Source of the DNA: an uncultured Novosphingobium sp.
GTDB taxonomy: Bacteria > Pseudomonadota > Alphaproteobacteria > Sphingomonadales > Sphingomonadaceae
Length of the DNA: 22,632 nt
Reading direction: 5' to 3'
NCBI GenBank assembly: GCA_937996535.1
Contig: CALKVF010000032.1
Location: forward strand, 1 to 22,632
In this document: piece by piece, positions 1-6,845 of the stretch
How positions within the stretch are numbered: position 1 is the first letter of the stretch
How the letters are laid out: the number at the start of each line of letters is the position of its first letter
Made by a program: the position numbers and the translations under genes
Notes under the pieces: generated by a model
Database searches by the model: none
Told to the model about the DNA's origin: nothing
Seen by the model: the letters and a program-made list of their open reading frames with translations, nothing else

Positions 1-75
1 CGTATACTCACTTTCCAGGCGAGCGCCTTCGACCACTCGGCCACCGCTCCGCATGCACTGGAAGCCGCGCCCTAG
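1..75 (+). CDS. possible 3' end of an unidentified gene
   Basis: Frame 1 is open from the left edge to a TAG at 73-75, giving 24 residues that end HALEAAP. The stretch is too short to assign to a family. It may be a true C-terminal tail, because the next gene starts only 50 bases later on the same strand, or a chance open frame. I do not recognise it. Confidence 0.3.
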   Translation, partial: RILTFQASAFDHSATAPHALEAAP

Positions 76-125
76 CCTGAGGATGAGGGTTTCGCAAGCG
101 GGCTGCGCCGCGCTATCATCGCGCC

Positions 126-530
126 ATGACCCGCCGCTTTGGCCTTGCCCCTGATGCCGCTGAAATCGAGGCCCTGGCCCGCGCCGTGCTGGCGCGGCTG
201 CCCGAGGCGTTTCGCGTGCATCTGGGCGACGTCCTGGTGCGGGTCGAGGACTTTGCCGATGACGCAGTTCTGGCGGACCTTGGCATTGCCGACCCCTTCG
301 ATCTCACCGGGCTCTACGAAGGCGTGCCGCTGGGTGACAAGCACGCCGCGCCCAGCGGCACCATGCCCGACCGAATTCGCCTGTTCCGCCGCCCGATCCT
401 CGATGAATGGGCCGCGCGCGGGGATGAAAGCCTTGAGCATCTCGTCGCCCATGTGCTGATCCATGAAGTCGGCCATCATTTCGGCCTGTCGGACGAGGCG
501 ATGCACGCGCTGGAGGCGCTGGCCGAATAG
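126..530 (+). CDS. small zincin-like metallopeptidase family protein (Zincin_1 type)
   Basis: This 134-residue protein carries a zinc-metalloprotease signature near its C-terminus: H113-E-V-G-H117-x-x-G-L-S-D123, matching the HExxHxxGxxD pattern in which two histidines and an aspartate bind zinc and the glutamate activates water. Size and layout fit the bacterial minimal zincin family (PF06262, formerly DUF1025): helical N-terminal half, central segment with LYEGVPLG, C-terminal HExxH helix. No signal peptide or membrane segment is visible, so it is probably cytoplasmic. Its substrate is unknown. The ATG at 126 is the only reasonable start, although no clear Shine-Dalgarno precedes it. The gene reads in the same direction as the cyclophilin gene 38 bases downstream. 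The family call is strong; the physiological role is not known. Confidence 0.85.
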   Translation: MTRRFGLAPDAAEIEALARAVLARLPEAFRVHLGDVLVRVEDFADDAVLADLGIADPFDLTGLYEGVPLGDKHAAPSGTMPDRIRLFRRPILDEWAARGDESLEHLVAHVLIHEVGHHFGLSDEAMHALEALAE

Positions 531-568
531 GGCTTGCACCTGAGGCCCGGGCAGGCAAGCTTGGCACC

Positions 569-1594
569 ATGATCCATGCCCGCCTGACCCTTGCCGCCGC
601 CTTGCTGATTGCCGCCCCGCTGGGCGCTGAGGACAAGCCCGCGCTTGCTCCCTCGCAGATTGCCGCTGCCGCGCCCAAGGCGGACTGGGTGGCGATTCCC
701 GCCGATGATCTGCTGGTGATGGACCTCGCGCCTGATGCCAAGGGCAAGGCGCGCCGGGTGGTGATCCAGCTGATGCCGGCGCCGTTTGCGCAAGGCTGGG
801 TGGGCAATGTTCGCAAGCTCGCCGCTGCGCATTGGTGGGACGGCCTCGCGGTGACGCGCGTGCAGGACAATTACGTTGCCCAGTGGGGCGATCCCGATGG
901 CGAGGACAAGGTGAAGGCGCGGGCGCTGCCGGCGGGTTTGAAAGTGGTGCCCGAGAGCGACTATGCCGCCGCCTATACCCCGGGCCTGCTGCCCTACGTG
1001 CTGACGCCGTCGGGCCAGACCCCGCCCGAACTCTCGCCGATCGTATCGGTTGCCCCGGGCGACATCACGGCGCGGGTCAGCGATGCCTTCGCCGATACCG
1101 TGGGCTTCAAGGGCGGCTTTCCGGTGGGGCTGGCCTATCCCAAGCCGGGGGCGAACCCCTTCCTGCCGCTGAAGCCAGAGGCGGTCTGGCCGATCCACTG
1201 CTACGGGATGGTTGGTGTGGGCCGCAACATGTCGCCCGATACGGGCTCGGGGGCCGAGCTTTACACCGTGATCGGCCATGCGCCGCGGCATCTCGATCGC
1301 AACATCGCGCTGGTCGGCCGGGTGATCGAGGGTATCGAGCACCTCTCCAGTCTGCCGCGCGGCACCGGGGCGTTGGGGGTCTATGAAACCCGGGCCGAGC
1401 AGGTGCCGATCGTGTCGATCCGGCTGGGCGGCGCGGTGCCGGGGCTGCCGGCCTACGAATACCTCTCGACCGAGAGCCGCAGCTTCGCGCGCTATGCCGA
1501 TGCGCGCGCCAACCGGCGCGATCCGTTCTTCATTCGCCCGGCTGGCGGCGTGGACATCTGCAATATCCCGGTGCCGGTGCGGCGCACGCCATGA
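569..1594 (+). CDS. secreted cyclophilin-type peptidyl-prolyl cis-trans isomerase with a large insertion
   Basis: This 341-residue protein begins with a signal peptide (residues 1-20, hydrophobic core LTLAAALLIAAPLGA, likely cleaved after Ala20), so it should act in the periplasm, catalysing proline isomerisation during folding. Two cyclophilin blocks are visible. Around 88-109 is WWDGLAVTRVQDNYVAQWGD, matching FHRVIPxFMxQGGD, with Arg97 and Gln105 at the catalytic positions. Around 211-260 is YGMVGVGRN...GSGAELYTVIG...LDRNIALVGRVIEG, matching the second half of the fold. About 95 residues (roughly 113-210) separate the blocks, far more than in standard 160-190-residue cyclophilins, and there is a C-terminal extension of about 50 residues. 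The stop overlaps the start of the DUF1905 gene (ATGA), implying translational coupling. The isomerase call is confident; activity is inferred. Confidence 0.85.
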   Translation: MIHARLTLAAALLIAAPLGAEDKPALAPSQIAAAAPKADWVAIPADDLLVMDLAPDAKGKARRVVIQLMPAPFAQGWVGNVRKLAAAHWWDGLAVTRVQDNYVAQWGDPDGEDKVKARALPAGLKVVPESDYAAAYTPGLLPYVLTPSGQTPPELSPIVSVAPGDITARVSDAFADTVGFKGGFPVGLAYPKPGANPFLPLKPEAVWPIHCYGMVGVGRNMSPDTGSGAELYTVIGHAPRHLDRNIALVGRVIEGIEHLSSLPRGTGALGVYETRAEQVPIVSIRLGGAVPGLPAYEYLSTESRSFARYADARANRRDPFFIRPAGGVDICNIPVPVRRTP

Positions 1595-1902
1595 CTGAGC
1601 AGATTACCCACACCGGACCGCTGTGGCGCTGGAGCGGCGGCAATGGCGGGGCCTGGCACTTCGTCTCGATCGATGGCGCGGCGGGCGAGGCCCTGTCGGC
1701 AACCGCGCTGATGCGGCGGCTGGAAAAGACGCTGGGCGGGTTCGGCTCGCTCAAGGTCCAGGCGCGGATCGGGGACAGCCGCTTTGCAACGTCGGTGTTC
1801 CCCTCCAAAAGCGAAGGCTGGATCCTGCCGGTCAAGGCCAGCGTGCGCCGCGCCGAGGATCTGGCCGAAGGCGACGCGGTGAGTGTCAGCCTGGAATTCT
1901 AG
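1591..1902 (+). CDS. DUF1905 domain-containing protein
   Basis: This 103-residue protein consists of one DUF1905-type domain. Typical pieces are the early tryptophans and GG-turn (PLWRWSGGNGGAWHFVSI), the middle LGGFGSLKVQARIG-DSRFATSVFPSK, and the closing GWILPVKASVRRAE-DLAEGDAVSVSLEF, expected to form a small beta-barrel-like fold. The family has no established biochemical function; it is often found alone or fused to YdeI-like (OmdA) domains. There is no signal peptide. Its ATG overlaps the stop of the upstream isomerase gene by 4 bases, so the two are probably co-translated. Its TAG shares a CTAG tetranucleotide with the stop of the convergent rsh gene. The domain call is good; the function is unknown. 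Confidence 0.8.
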   Translation: MTEQITHTGPLWRWSGGNGGAWHFVSIDGAAGEALSATALMRRLEKTLGGFGSLKVQARIGDSRFATSVFPSKSEGWILPVKASVRRAEDLAEGDAVSVSLEF

Positions 1903-3992
1903 ATCCGCTCGGCCTGAGCCACGGCATCGCTCGCGCGCAGCGCCGAGACGATGCGGGTGAGGTGGGCGAGGTCCGATACCTCAAGGTCGATTTCGTAGGT
2001 GCCGAACAGTTCGTCGCGCCCGGTCATTTCGAGGTGGACGATATTGGCGCGGTTGCCGGCGAAAATGCCGGTGGCCTCGGCCAGAGTGCCGGGGCGGTTG
2101 TAGAGCACCATCCGCAGCCGCCCGACCGCGCCCGTGGTGCGTTCGCCCCATGACAGGTCGAGCCAGTCGGCATCGACCCCGCTGGCCAGGGTCAGGCAGC
2201 CGATCGAGTGGACTTCGACCCCCTTGTCGGGCACGCGGATGCCCACGATCCGGTCGCCCGGCACCGGGTGGCAGCAATCGGCGAGATGGAAGGCCAGCCC
2301 CGGGGTCAGCCCGCGGATCGAGATCGCGCGTTCCTGTTTGGGCCAGTTTTCGGGCTCGGGCAGGTTGGCGGCGCTGCCCGGGACCAGGGCTTCCATGACC
2401 TGCCGGTCATCGAGCTTGGCCGTCCCGATCGCGACCATCAGCTCTTCCTCGCCCGGCAGTTCCAGCCGGCGGCAGGCGTCCTTGATTGCCTTCTTGCCGA
2501 TCTTGCTGGGCAGGCGTTCGACGATCTCGTCAAACAGCTTGCGCCCGATCGCGGCGACTTCGGCGCGTTCCTTGGCGCGCACCGCGCGGCGGATGGCGGC
2601 GCGGGCCTTGCCGGAGACGACGAAGCCCAGCCACGAGAGCTGGGGCGAGGCCTTGCGGCTCTTGATGATCTCGACCACGTCGCCGTTTGAGAGCGGGGTG
2701 CGCAGCGGCATGTGGCGCCCGTTGACCTTGGCCCCGACCGCAAAATTGCCGAGATCGGAATGGACCGTGTAGGCGAAGTCCACCGGGGTCGAGCCCTTGG
2801 GCAGCTGGAACAGCTGGCCCTTGGGAGTGAAAGCGAAGATCCGGTCCTGATAGATCGCCAGCTTGGTGTGTTCGAGCAGCTCTTCGGCATCGTGGCTGGC
2901 GTCGACGATTTCGATGAGATCGCGCAGCCAGCCGACCTGCCCGTCGGGCTGGACCCCGCCCTGCTTGTAGGCCCAGTGCGCGGCCAGGCCGAATTCGTTG
3001 GTGCGGTGCATGTCCTGGGTGCGGATCTGCACTTCCATGCGCATCGAATTTTCGAAGATCAGCGAGGTGTGCAAGCTGCGATACCCGTTCGACTTGGGGG
3101 TCGAGAGGTAGTCCTTGAAGCGGCCCGGGATCATCTGCCAGGTGGTGTGCAGCACCCCCAGCGCCTTGTAGCAATCCGCCACGCTGTCGGTCAGCACGCG
3201 GAAGGCCATGATGTCGGTGATCTGTTCGAAAGTGACGTGGCGTTCAGCCATCTTCTTCCAGATCGAATAGGGGTGCTTTTCGCGGCCCGACACTTCGACC
3301 TTGAGCCCGGCTTCGGCCAGCGCCTGCTTGATCGACAGCGCGATCGCGCCGACCTGCCCGCCTTCGGTCGAACGGATCTGGGTCAGCCGCCCGGTGATCG
3401 TGGCATAGGCTTCGGGTTCGAGCTGCTCGAAGGCGAGCATCTGCATCTCGCGCATGTATTCGTACATGCCCACCCGCTCGGCCAAGGGGGCGTAGATTTC
3501 CATCGTCTCGCGGGCGATGCGGCGGCGCTTGTCCTCGCTGCGGATGAAATGCAGCGTGCGCATGTTGTGGAGCCGGTCGGCCAGCTTGACCAGCAGCACA
3601 CGCAGGTCTTCGCTCATCGCGAGGAGGAACTTGCGCAGGTTTTCGGCCGCGCGTTCCTTTTCGCTCATCGCCTCGATCTTGGAAAGCTTGGTCACCCCGT
3701 CGACCAGCCGGGCGACATCGGGGCCGAACAGCTTCTCGATTTCGGCGGGCGTCGCCAGCGTATCCTCGACCGTGTCGTGGAGCAGGGCGGTGATGATGGT
3801 TTCCTGATCGAGCTTGAGCTCGGTCATCAGCCCGGCGACTTCGACCGGGTGGCTGAAATAGGGATCGCCCGAAGCGCGCTTCTGGGTGCCGTGCTTCTGG
3901 ACGGTATAGACGTAGGCGCGGTTGAGCATCGCCTCGTCGGCGCTGGGATCATACGCGAGGACGCGTTCGACAAGTTCGTACTGGCGCAGCAT
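1899..3992 (-). CDS. rsh: bifunctional (p)ppGpp synthetase/hydrolase (RelA/SpoT homologue, Rsh)
   Basis: This 697-residue protein makes and degrades the alarmone (p)ppGpp and is the only such enzyme in the window. The hydrolase (HD) domain spans about 20-200 with metal and catalytic residues intact: H48 in FSHP, H72-D73-T-V-E76-D77, and RLHNMRTL at 140-147. The synthetase domain spans about 240-345, with YRSLHTS at 304-310 and EVQIRT near 320. It carries RFKD at 291-294, the RxKD motif typical of bifunctional enzymes rather than the ExDD of RelA-type synthetases. A TGS domain (about 386-445), a conserved HLADCCHPVPGD segment (569-580) and a C-terminal ACT domain (about 627-697) follow. Length and order are standard for the long Rsh of alphaproteobacteria. 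GAGGG lies just upstream of the chosen ATG at 3992. The gene diverges from the mlaA-like gene. Confidence 0.96.
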   Translation of the reverse strand: MLRQYELVERVLAYDPSADEAMLNRAYVYTVQKHGTQKRASGDPYFSHPVEVAGLMTELKLDQETIITALLHDTVEDTLATPAEIEKLFGPDVARLVDGVTKLSKIEAMSEKERAAENLRKFLLAMSEDLRVLLVKLADRLHNMRTLHFIRSEDKRRRIARETMEIYAPLAERVGMYEYMREMQMLAFEQLEPEAYATITGRLTQIRSTEGGQVGAIALSIKQALAEAGLKVEVSGREKHPYSIWKKMAERHVTFEQITDIMAFRVLTDSVADCYKALGVLHTTWQMIPGRFKDYLSTPKSNGYRSLHTSLIFENSMRMEVQIRTQDMHRTNEFGLAAHWAYKQGGVQPDGQVGWLRDLIEIVDASHDAEELLEHTKLAIYQDRIFAFTPKGQLFQLPKGSTPVDFAYTVHSDLGNFAVGAKVNGRHMPLRTPLSNGDVVEIIKSRKASPQLSWLGFVVSGKARAAIRRAVRAKERAEVAAIGRKLFDEIVERLPSKIGKKAIKDACRRLELPGEEELMVAIGTAKLDDRQVMEALVPGSAANLPEPENWPKQERAISIRGLTPGLAFHLADCCHPVPGDRIVGIRVPDKGVEVHSIGCLTLASGVDADWLDLSWGERTTGAVGRLRMVLYNRPGTLAEATGIFAGNRANIVHLEMTGRDELFGTYEIDLEVSDLAHLTRIVSALRASDAVAQAERI

Positions 3993-4135
3993 TCATCCCT
4001 CAATGCGCGGAACAGGCCCCCAAGGGCAAGAGGGCAGCACGATTTGTCGCGAATGTGACACCGGTAGGAATTTCCTCATTGCTTCCGGGCATGAACATGG
4101 CGCACGGGGCAAGTCGACGCGGTTCGCACCGGCCG

Positions 4136-5167
4136 ATGGCCGGCCTTGCCCGTTCCGCACGAGGGAGTTCCCGGGTCTTGACTGGTATTACATTTGCCAC
4201 GCTGATGTTTCTGGCTGGCGGCGATCAGGCCGTTGCCGCGCCCGCCCCGGAGGCGGCGCCCGTTGCCGTAGCAGCGCCGGCTGTGGTGCCTGCTGCCCCG
4301 GTAGAGGCCGCGGCTGCGCAGCCGGTGGCAGCCACGCCCGCTCCCGCTGCTGCTGCTCCGGTTCCGCCGGCGGCCGATCAGGCTCCGCTCGATGACAGCG
4401 CGATCGTGGTCACCGCGCGCGAAAAGGTGCCGCAGGATCCTGCCCAGGCGATCAACCTCGCAACGTTTGAAGTGGTCGATGCGGCTGACCGCGCGGTGGT
4501 TGGCCCGGTGGCGATGGGCTACAAGCACGGCCTGCCCGAACCGGTGCGCGATGGGCTGCACAATTTCCTGTCCAACCTGACCGAGCCGGTGGTTTTTGTG
4601 AACTTCCTGCTGCAGGGCAAGCCGGGCAAGGCGTTCGAAACGGTTGGTCGGTTCGCAGTCAACACCACGATCGGTGGGGCCGGGCTGTTCGACGTCGCCC
4701 GCAACAAGCCGTTCCACCTGCCGCGCCGCAACAACGGTTTTGCCGATACGCTGGGCTATTACGGGGTCGGCCCCGGGCCCTATTTCTACCTGCCGCTGAT
4801 CGGCCCAAGCACGGCGCGCGATCTGTTTGGCTGGGTGCTCGACAAGTCGTTCCTGCCGGCCGTTGCCGGGGTGCCGTTCAGCAAACCGGCCTTCGCGCTG
4901 GGCACGGGCACGGTGAAGTCGCTCGATGACCGGGTGGCTTTCGACGACGAGATCGAGGCGTTCCGCGACACCGGCGATTCCTATACCGCCGAGCGTGAAT
5001 ACTACCTCGCGATGCGCCGCGCCGAGATCGAGGGGCTGCACGGGCGCACGGTGCCCGCACCAGTGGCCAATCCTGATGCTGTGCCGACTCCGGCCCCGGT
5101 GCCGGCTGCGGCACCAGCGCCTGCCGCGACCCCTGCGCCTCAGCCGGTGCCGGGCGCGGGGCAGTAA
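4136..5167 (+). CDS. mlaA: MlaA (VacJ) family outer-membrane phospholipid-trafficking protein, without lipobox cysteine
   Basis: MlaA sits in the outer membrane and removes misplaced phospholipids from the outer leaflet, passing them to the MlaC/MlaFEDB retrograde pathway. Family blocks are clear in the middle of this protein: DPAQAINLATFEVVDAADRA, the NFLSNLTEPVVFVNFLLQGK segment, RFAVNTTIGGAGLFDVA, FADTLGYYGVGPGPYFYLPL and GPSTARDLFG. A signal sequence (LTGITFATLMFLAGGDQAVA-A) precedes an Ala/Pro-rich linker, and the C-terminus is another Ala/Pro-rich tail. There is no cysteine anywhere, so it cannot be a classic lipoprotein. The start is uncertain: the frame opens with GTG at 4055 and has ATGs at 4091, 4097 and 4136. 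I chose 4136 because it gives a normal signal peptide, but no strong Shine-Dalgarno supports any of them. It ends 3 bases from convergent hemF. Confidence 0.85.
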   Translation: MAGLARSARGSSRVLTGITFATLMFLAGGDQAVAAPAPEAAPVAVAAPAVVPAAPVEAAAAQPVAATPAPAAAAPVPPAADQAPLDDSAIVVTAREKVPQDPAQAINLATFEVVDAADRAVVGPVAMGYKHGLPEPVRDGLHNFLSNLTEPVVFVNFLLQGKPGKAFETVGRFAVNTTIGGAGLFDVARNKPFHLPRRNNGFADTLGYYGVGPGPYFYLPLIGPSTARDLFGWVLDKSFLPAVAGVPFSKPAFALGTGTVKSLDDRVAFDDEIEAFRDTGDSYTAEREYYLAMRRAEIEGLHGRTVPAPVANPDAVPTPAPVPAAAPAPAATPAPQPVPGAGQ

Positions 5168-5170
5168 GCC

Positions 5171-6028
5171 TCAGCTCCAGGCGGCCTGCGGGGGCAGGCT
5201 CATCAGGATCGCGTCGACATTGCCGCCGGTCTTGAGCCCGAACAGCGTGCCCCGGTCATAGACCAGGTTGAATTCGGCATAGCGCCCGCGCCATTCGAGC
5301 TGGCGCTGCTTGTCCTCTGCCGTGAAGTCCAGCCCCATGCGGCGGCGCACCAGCGCGGGGAACACGGCGAGGAACGCCTCGCCGACATCGCGGGTAAAGG
5401 CAAAGTTGGCTTCCCATGCGGCGGCGTCTGCGCAGTCAAGGTGATCGTAGAAGATCCCGCCCACGCCGCGCGCCACATTCCGGTGCGGGATGAAGAAGTA
5501 TTCGTCGGCCCATGCCTTGAAGCGCGGGTAATAGGCCGGATCATGGCGGTCGCAGGCGGCCTGGAAGGCGGCGTGAAACTCGTCGGTGTCCTGCTGGTAG
5601 GGGATCGGCGGGTTGAGATCGCCGCCGCCGCCGAACCAGGCCTTGGCGGTGGTCAGGAAGCGGGTGTTCATGTGCACCGCGGGAACATGGGGATTGGCCA
5701 TGTGCGCAACCAGGCTGATCCCGGTGGCGGTAAAGCCCGGATCCTGTGCCGTTGCGCCGTGGATCGTCCCGGCAAAATCGGGCGCGAACTTGCCATGCAC
5801 GGTCGAGACGTTGACCCCGACCTTCTCGAACACCTGGCCCTTCATCACCCCGCGCGTGCCGCCGCCGGGATTGGCATTGCCCTCTTCCTCGCGGTTCCAG
5901 CTGGTATATTCAAAGCGCGCGGCGCTGCCGGCTTCGGCTTCGATCGCTTCGAATTCGGCGCAGATCCGGTCGCGCAGCGATTCAAACCATTGCTTGGCGC
6001 GGGCGGTATAGGGGGTCCAGTCGGTCAT
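5171..6028 (-). CDS. hemF: oxygen-dependent coproporphyrinogen III oxidase
   Basis: HemF carries out the oxygen-requiring decarboxylation of coproporphyrinogen III to protoporphyrinogen IX in haem synthesis, in the cytoplasm. The 285-residue protein matches the family in length and blocks: an N-terminal GTRGVMKGQVFEKVGVNVS-type segment, HMNTRF and KAWFGGGGDLNPPIPY in the centre, then DRHDPAYYPRFKAWADEYFF followed by HRNVARGVGGIFYDHLD, and the C-terminal WRGRYAEFNLVYDRGTLFGL. The start at 6028 (MTDWTPYT) has AGGAAAG upstream at suitable spacing; the longer frame to 6067 adds only unlike-family residues. The gene is convergent with the mlaA-like gene and divergent from pdeM, with a short inverted repeat in the 62-base divergent gap that might be a regulatory site. 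The presence of HemF suggests an aerobic lifestyle. Confidence 0.96.
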   Translation of the reverse strand: MTDWTPYTARAKQWFESLRDRICAEFEAIEAEAGSAARFEYTSWNREEEGNANPGGGTRGVMKGQVFEKVGVNVSTVHGKFAPDFAGTIHGATAQDPGFTATGISLVAHMANPHVPAVHMNTRFLTTAKAWFGGGGDLNPPIPYQQDTDEFHAAFQAACDRHDPAYYPRFKAWADEYFFIPHRNVARGVGGIFYDHLDCADAAAWEANFAFTRDVGEAFLAVFPALVRRRMGLDFTAEDKQRQLEWRGRYAEFNLVYDRGTLFGLKTGGNVDAILMSLPPQAAWS

Positions 6029-6052
6029 GGTGTTCTTTCCTGATCTGGGCGG

Positions 6053-6084
6053 CGCTTGCCAAATCACGGGGCTTGGGGCAAGCG
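6053..6084. promoter_or_regulatory. 8-bp perfect inverted repeat in the hemF-pdeM divergent gap
   Basis: CGCTTGCC at 6053-6060 is matched by GGCAAGCG at 6077-6084, separated by 16 bases, inside the 62-base gap between the start codons of hemF and pdeM. Its position suits an operator or an RNA hairpin in the pdeM leader. Arms of 8 bp can arise by chance, so this is only a candidate. Confidence 0.35.
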
Positions 6085-6090
6085 TGACGC

Positions 6091-6774
6091 ATGGTTCCCT
6101 TTTCGTTCGCAGAGCAGGAATGGCGGCTGGTCGATGGCCGCGCGCTGTTCTGGCCGCGCGAGAACGCGCTGCTGGTGGCCGACCTGCATCTGGAAAAGGC
6201 CAGCTATTTCGCGCGGTTTGGGCAGATGCTCCCGCCCTATGACAGCCGCGAGACGCTGGAGCGGGTGGCGCTGGCGCTGCGCCAGACCGGCGCGCGGCGG
6301 GTCTTTTGCCTGGGCGACAATTTCCACGACAGCGAAGGCGCCGCCCGGCTTGAGCCCCACGCGGCCGGGATGCTCGATGCCCTGACCCGGGTAACCGACT
6401 GGGTCTGGGTGGCGGGCAACCACGATCAGGGCCATGCCCCCTGCGGGACCGCGGTTGATGAACTGGAGGTGTCGGGGCTGGTGCTGCGCCACGAGGCTCT
6501 GCCCGGTGAGTGCCGCGCCGAACTGTCGGGCCACTTCCATCCGCGGCTCCGGGTCACGGCGCGGGGGCGGCAGATTGCCCGGCCCTGCGCGGTGATGAGC
6601 GAGCGCAAGCTGGTCCTGCCCGCCTTCGGCGCGCTGACCGGGGGGATGGACGCGGCCGATCCGGCGATCATTGCGGCCCATCAACCGGCCCGCGCGATCG
6701 ATGCCGTGCTGGCGGCAGCGGGGCGGCTGGTGCAGTATCCGCTGTGGCGCCCTGCTGGGCAGGCTACCGCATAG
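6091..6774 (+). CDS. pdeM: ligase-associated DNA-damage-response endonuclease PdeM (metallophosphoesterase)
   Basis: This 227-residue calcineurin-like metallophosphoesterase has the two-metal motifs in order: D31-L-H33-LEK, G-D76-N-F-H-D, G-N110-H111-D and L-S-GHFHP at 145-151. The DLHLEK / GDNFHD / GNHD / SGHFHP combination is characteristic of PdeM, which elsewhere is encoded next to an ATP-dependent DNA ligase, a ligase-associated Lhr-like helicase and an exonuclease-like partner, and is thought to act in DNA repair. None of these partners is present here: the neighbours are hemF and infC. No signal peptide is visible. The ATG at 6091 gives MVPFSFAEQEW, the expected N-terminus, although no clear Shine-Dalgarno is visible. 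The family assignment is good; the repair role is taken from the family. Confidence 0.85.
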   Translation: MVPFSFAEQEWRLVDGRALFWPRENALLVADLHLEKASYFARFGQMLPPYDSRETLERVALALRQTGARRVFCLGDNFHDSEGAARLEPHAAGMLDALTRVTDWVWVAGNHDQGHAPCGTAVDELEVSGLVLRHEALPGECRAELSGHFHPRLRVTARGRQIARPCAVMSERKLVLPAFGALTGGMDAADPAIIAAHQPARAIDAVLAAAGRLVQYPLWRPAGQATA

Positions 6775-6828
6775 CCCCTTCCCCCGGACGGCGTTTCGCT
6801 TTAAGGACGCGCGCAAGACCGTAAACTT

Positions 6829-6845
6829 GAGGAGTCCCGACTATA
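6829..6845 (+). promoter_or_regulatory. ribosome binding site and ATA initiation codon of infC
   Basis: GAGGAG at 6829-6834 is followed after exactly 8 bases by ATA (6843-6845), in frame with infC. An in-frame TGA at 6828-6830 closes the frame just upstream, so only a start between 6831 and the ATG at 6864 can use this site. The ATG at 6864 lies 29 bases from the Shine-Dalgarno and is preceded by a C-rich stretch with no other one. The arrangement parallels the AUU start of Escherichia coli infC, through which IF-3 represses its own synthesis. Confidence 0.7.

Noticed and set aside
2712..4058. 448-codon open frame on + opposite rsh
   Set aside because: It mirrors rsh, whose domains and motifs are complete. 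High GC content leaves long antisense frames open, and its translation matches no known fold.
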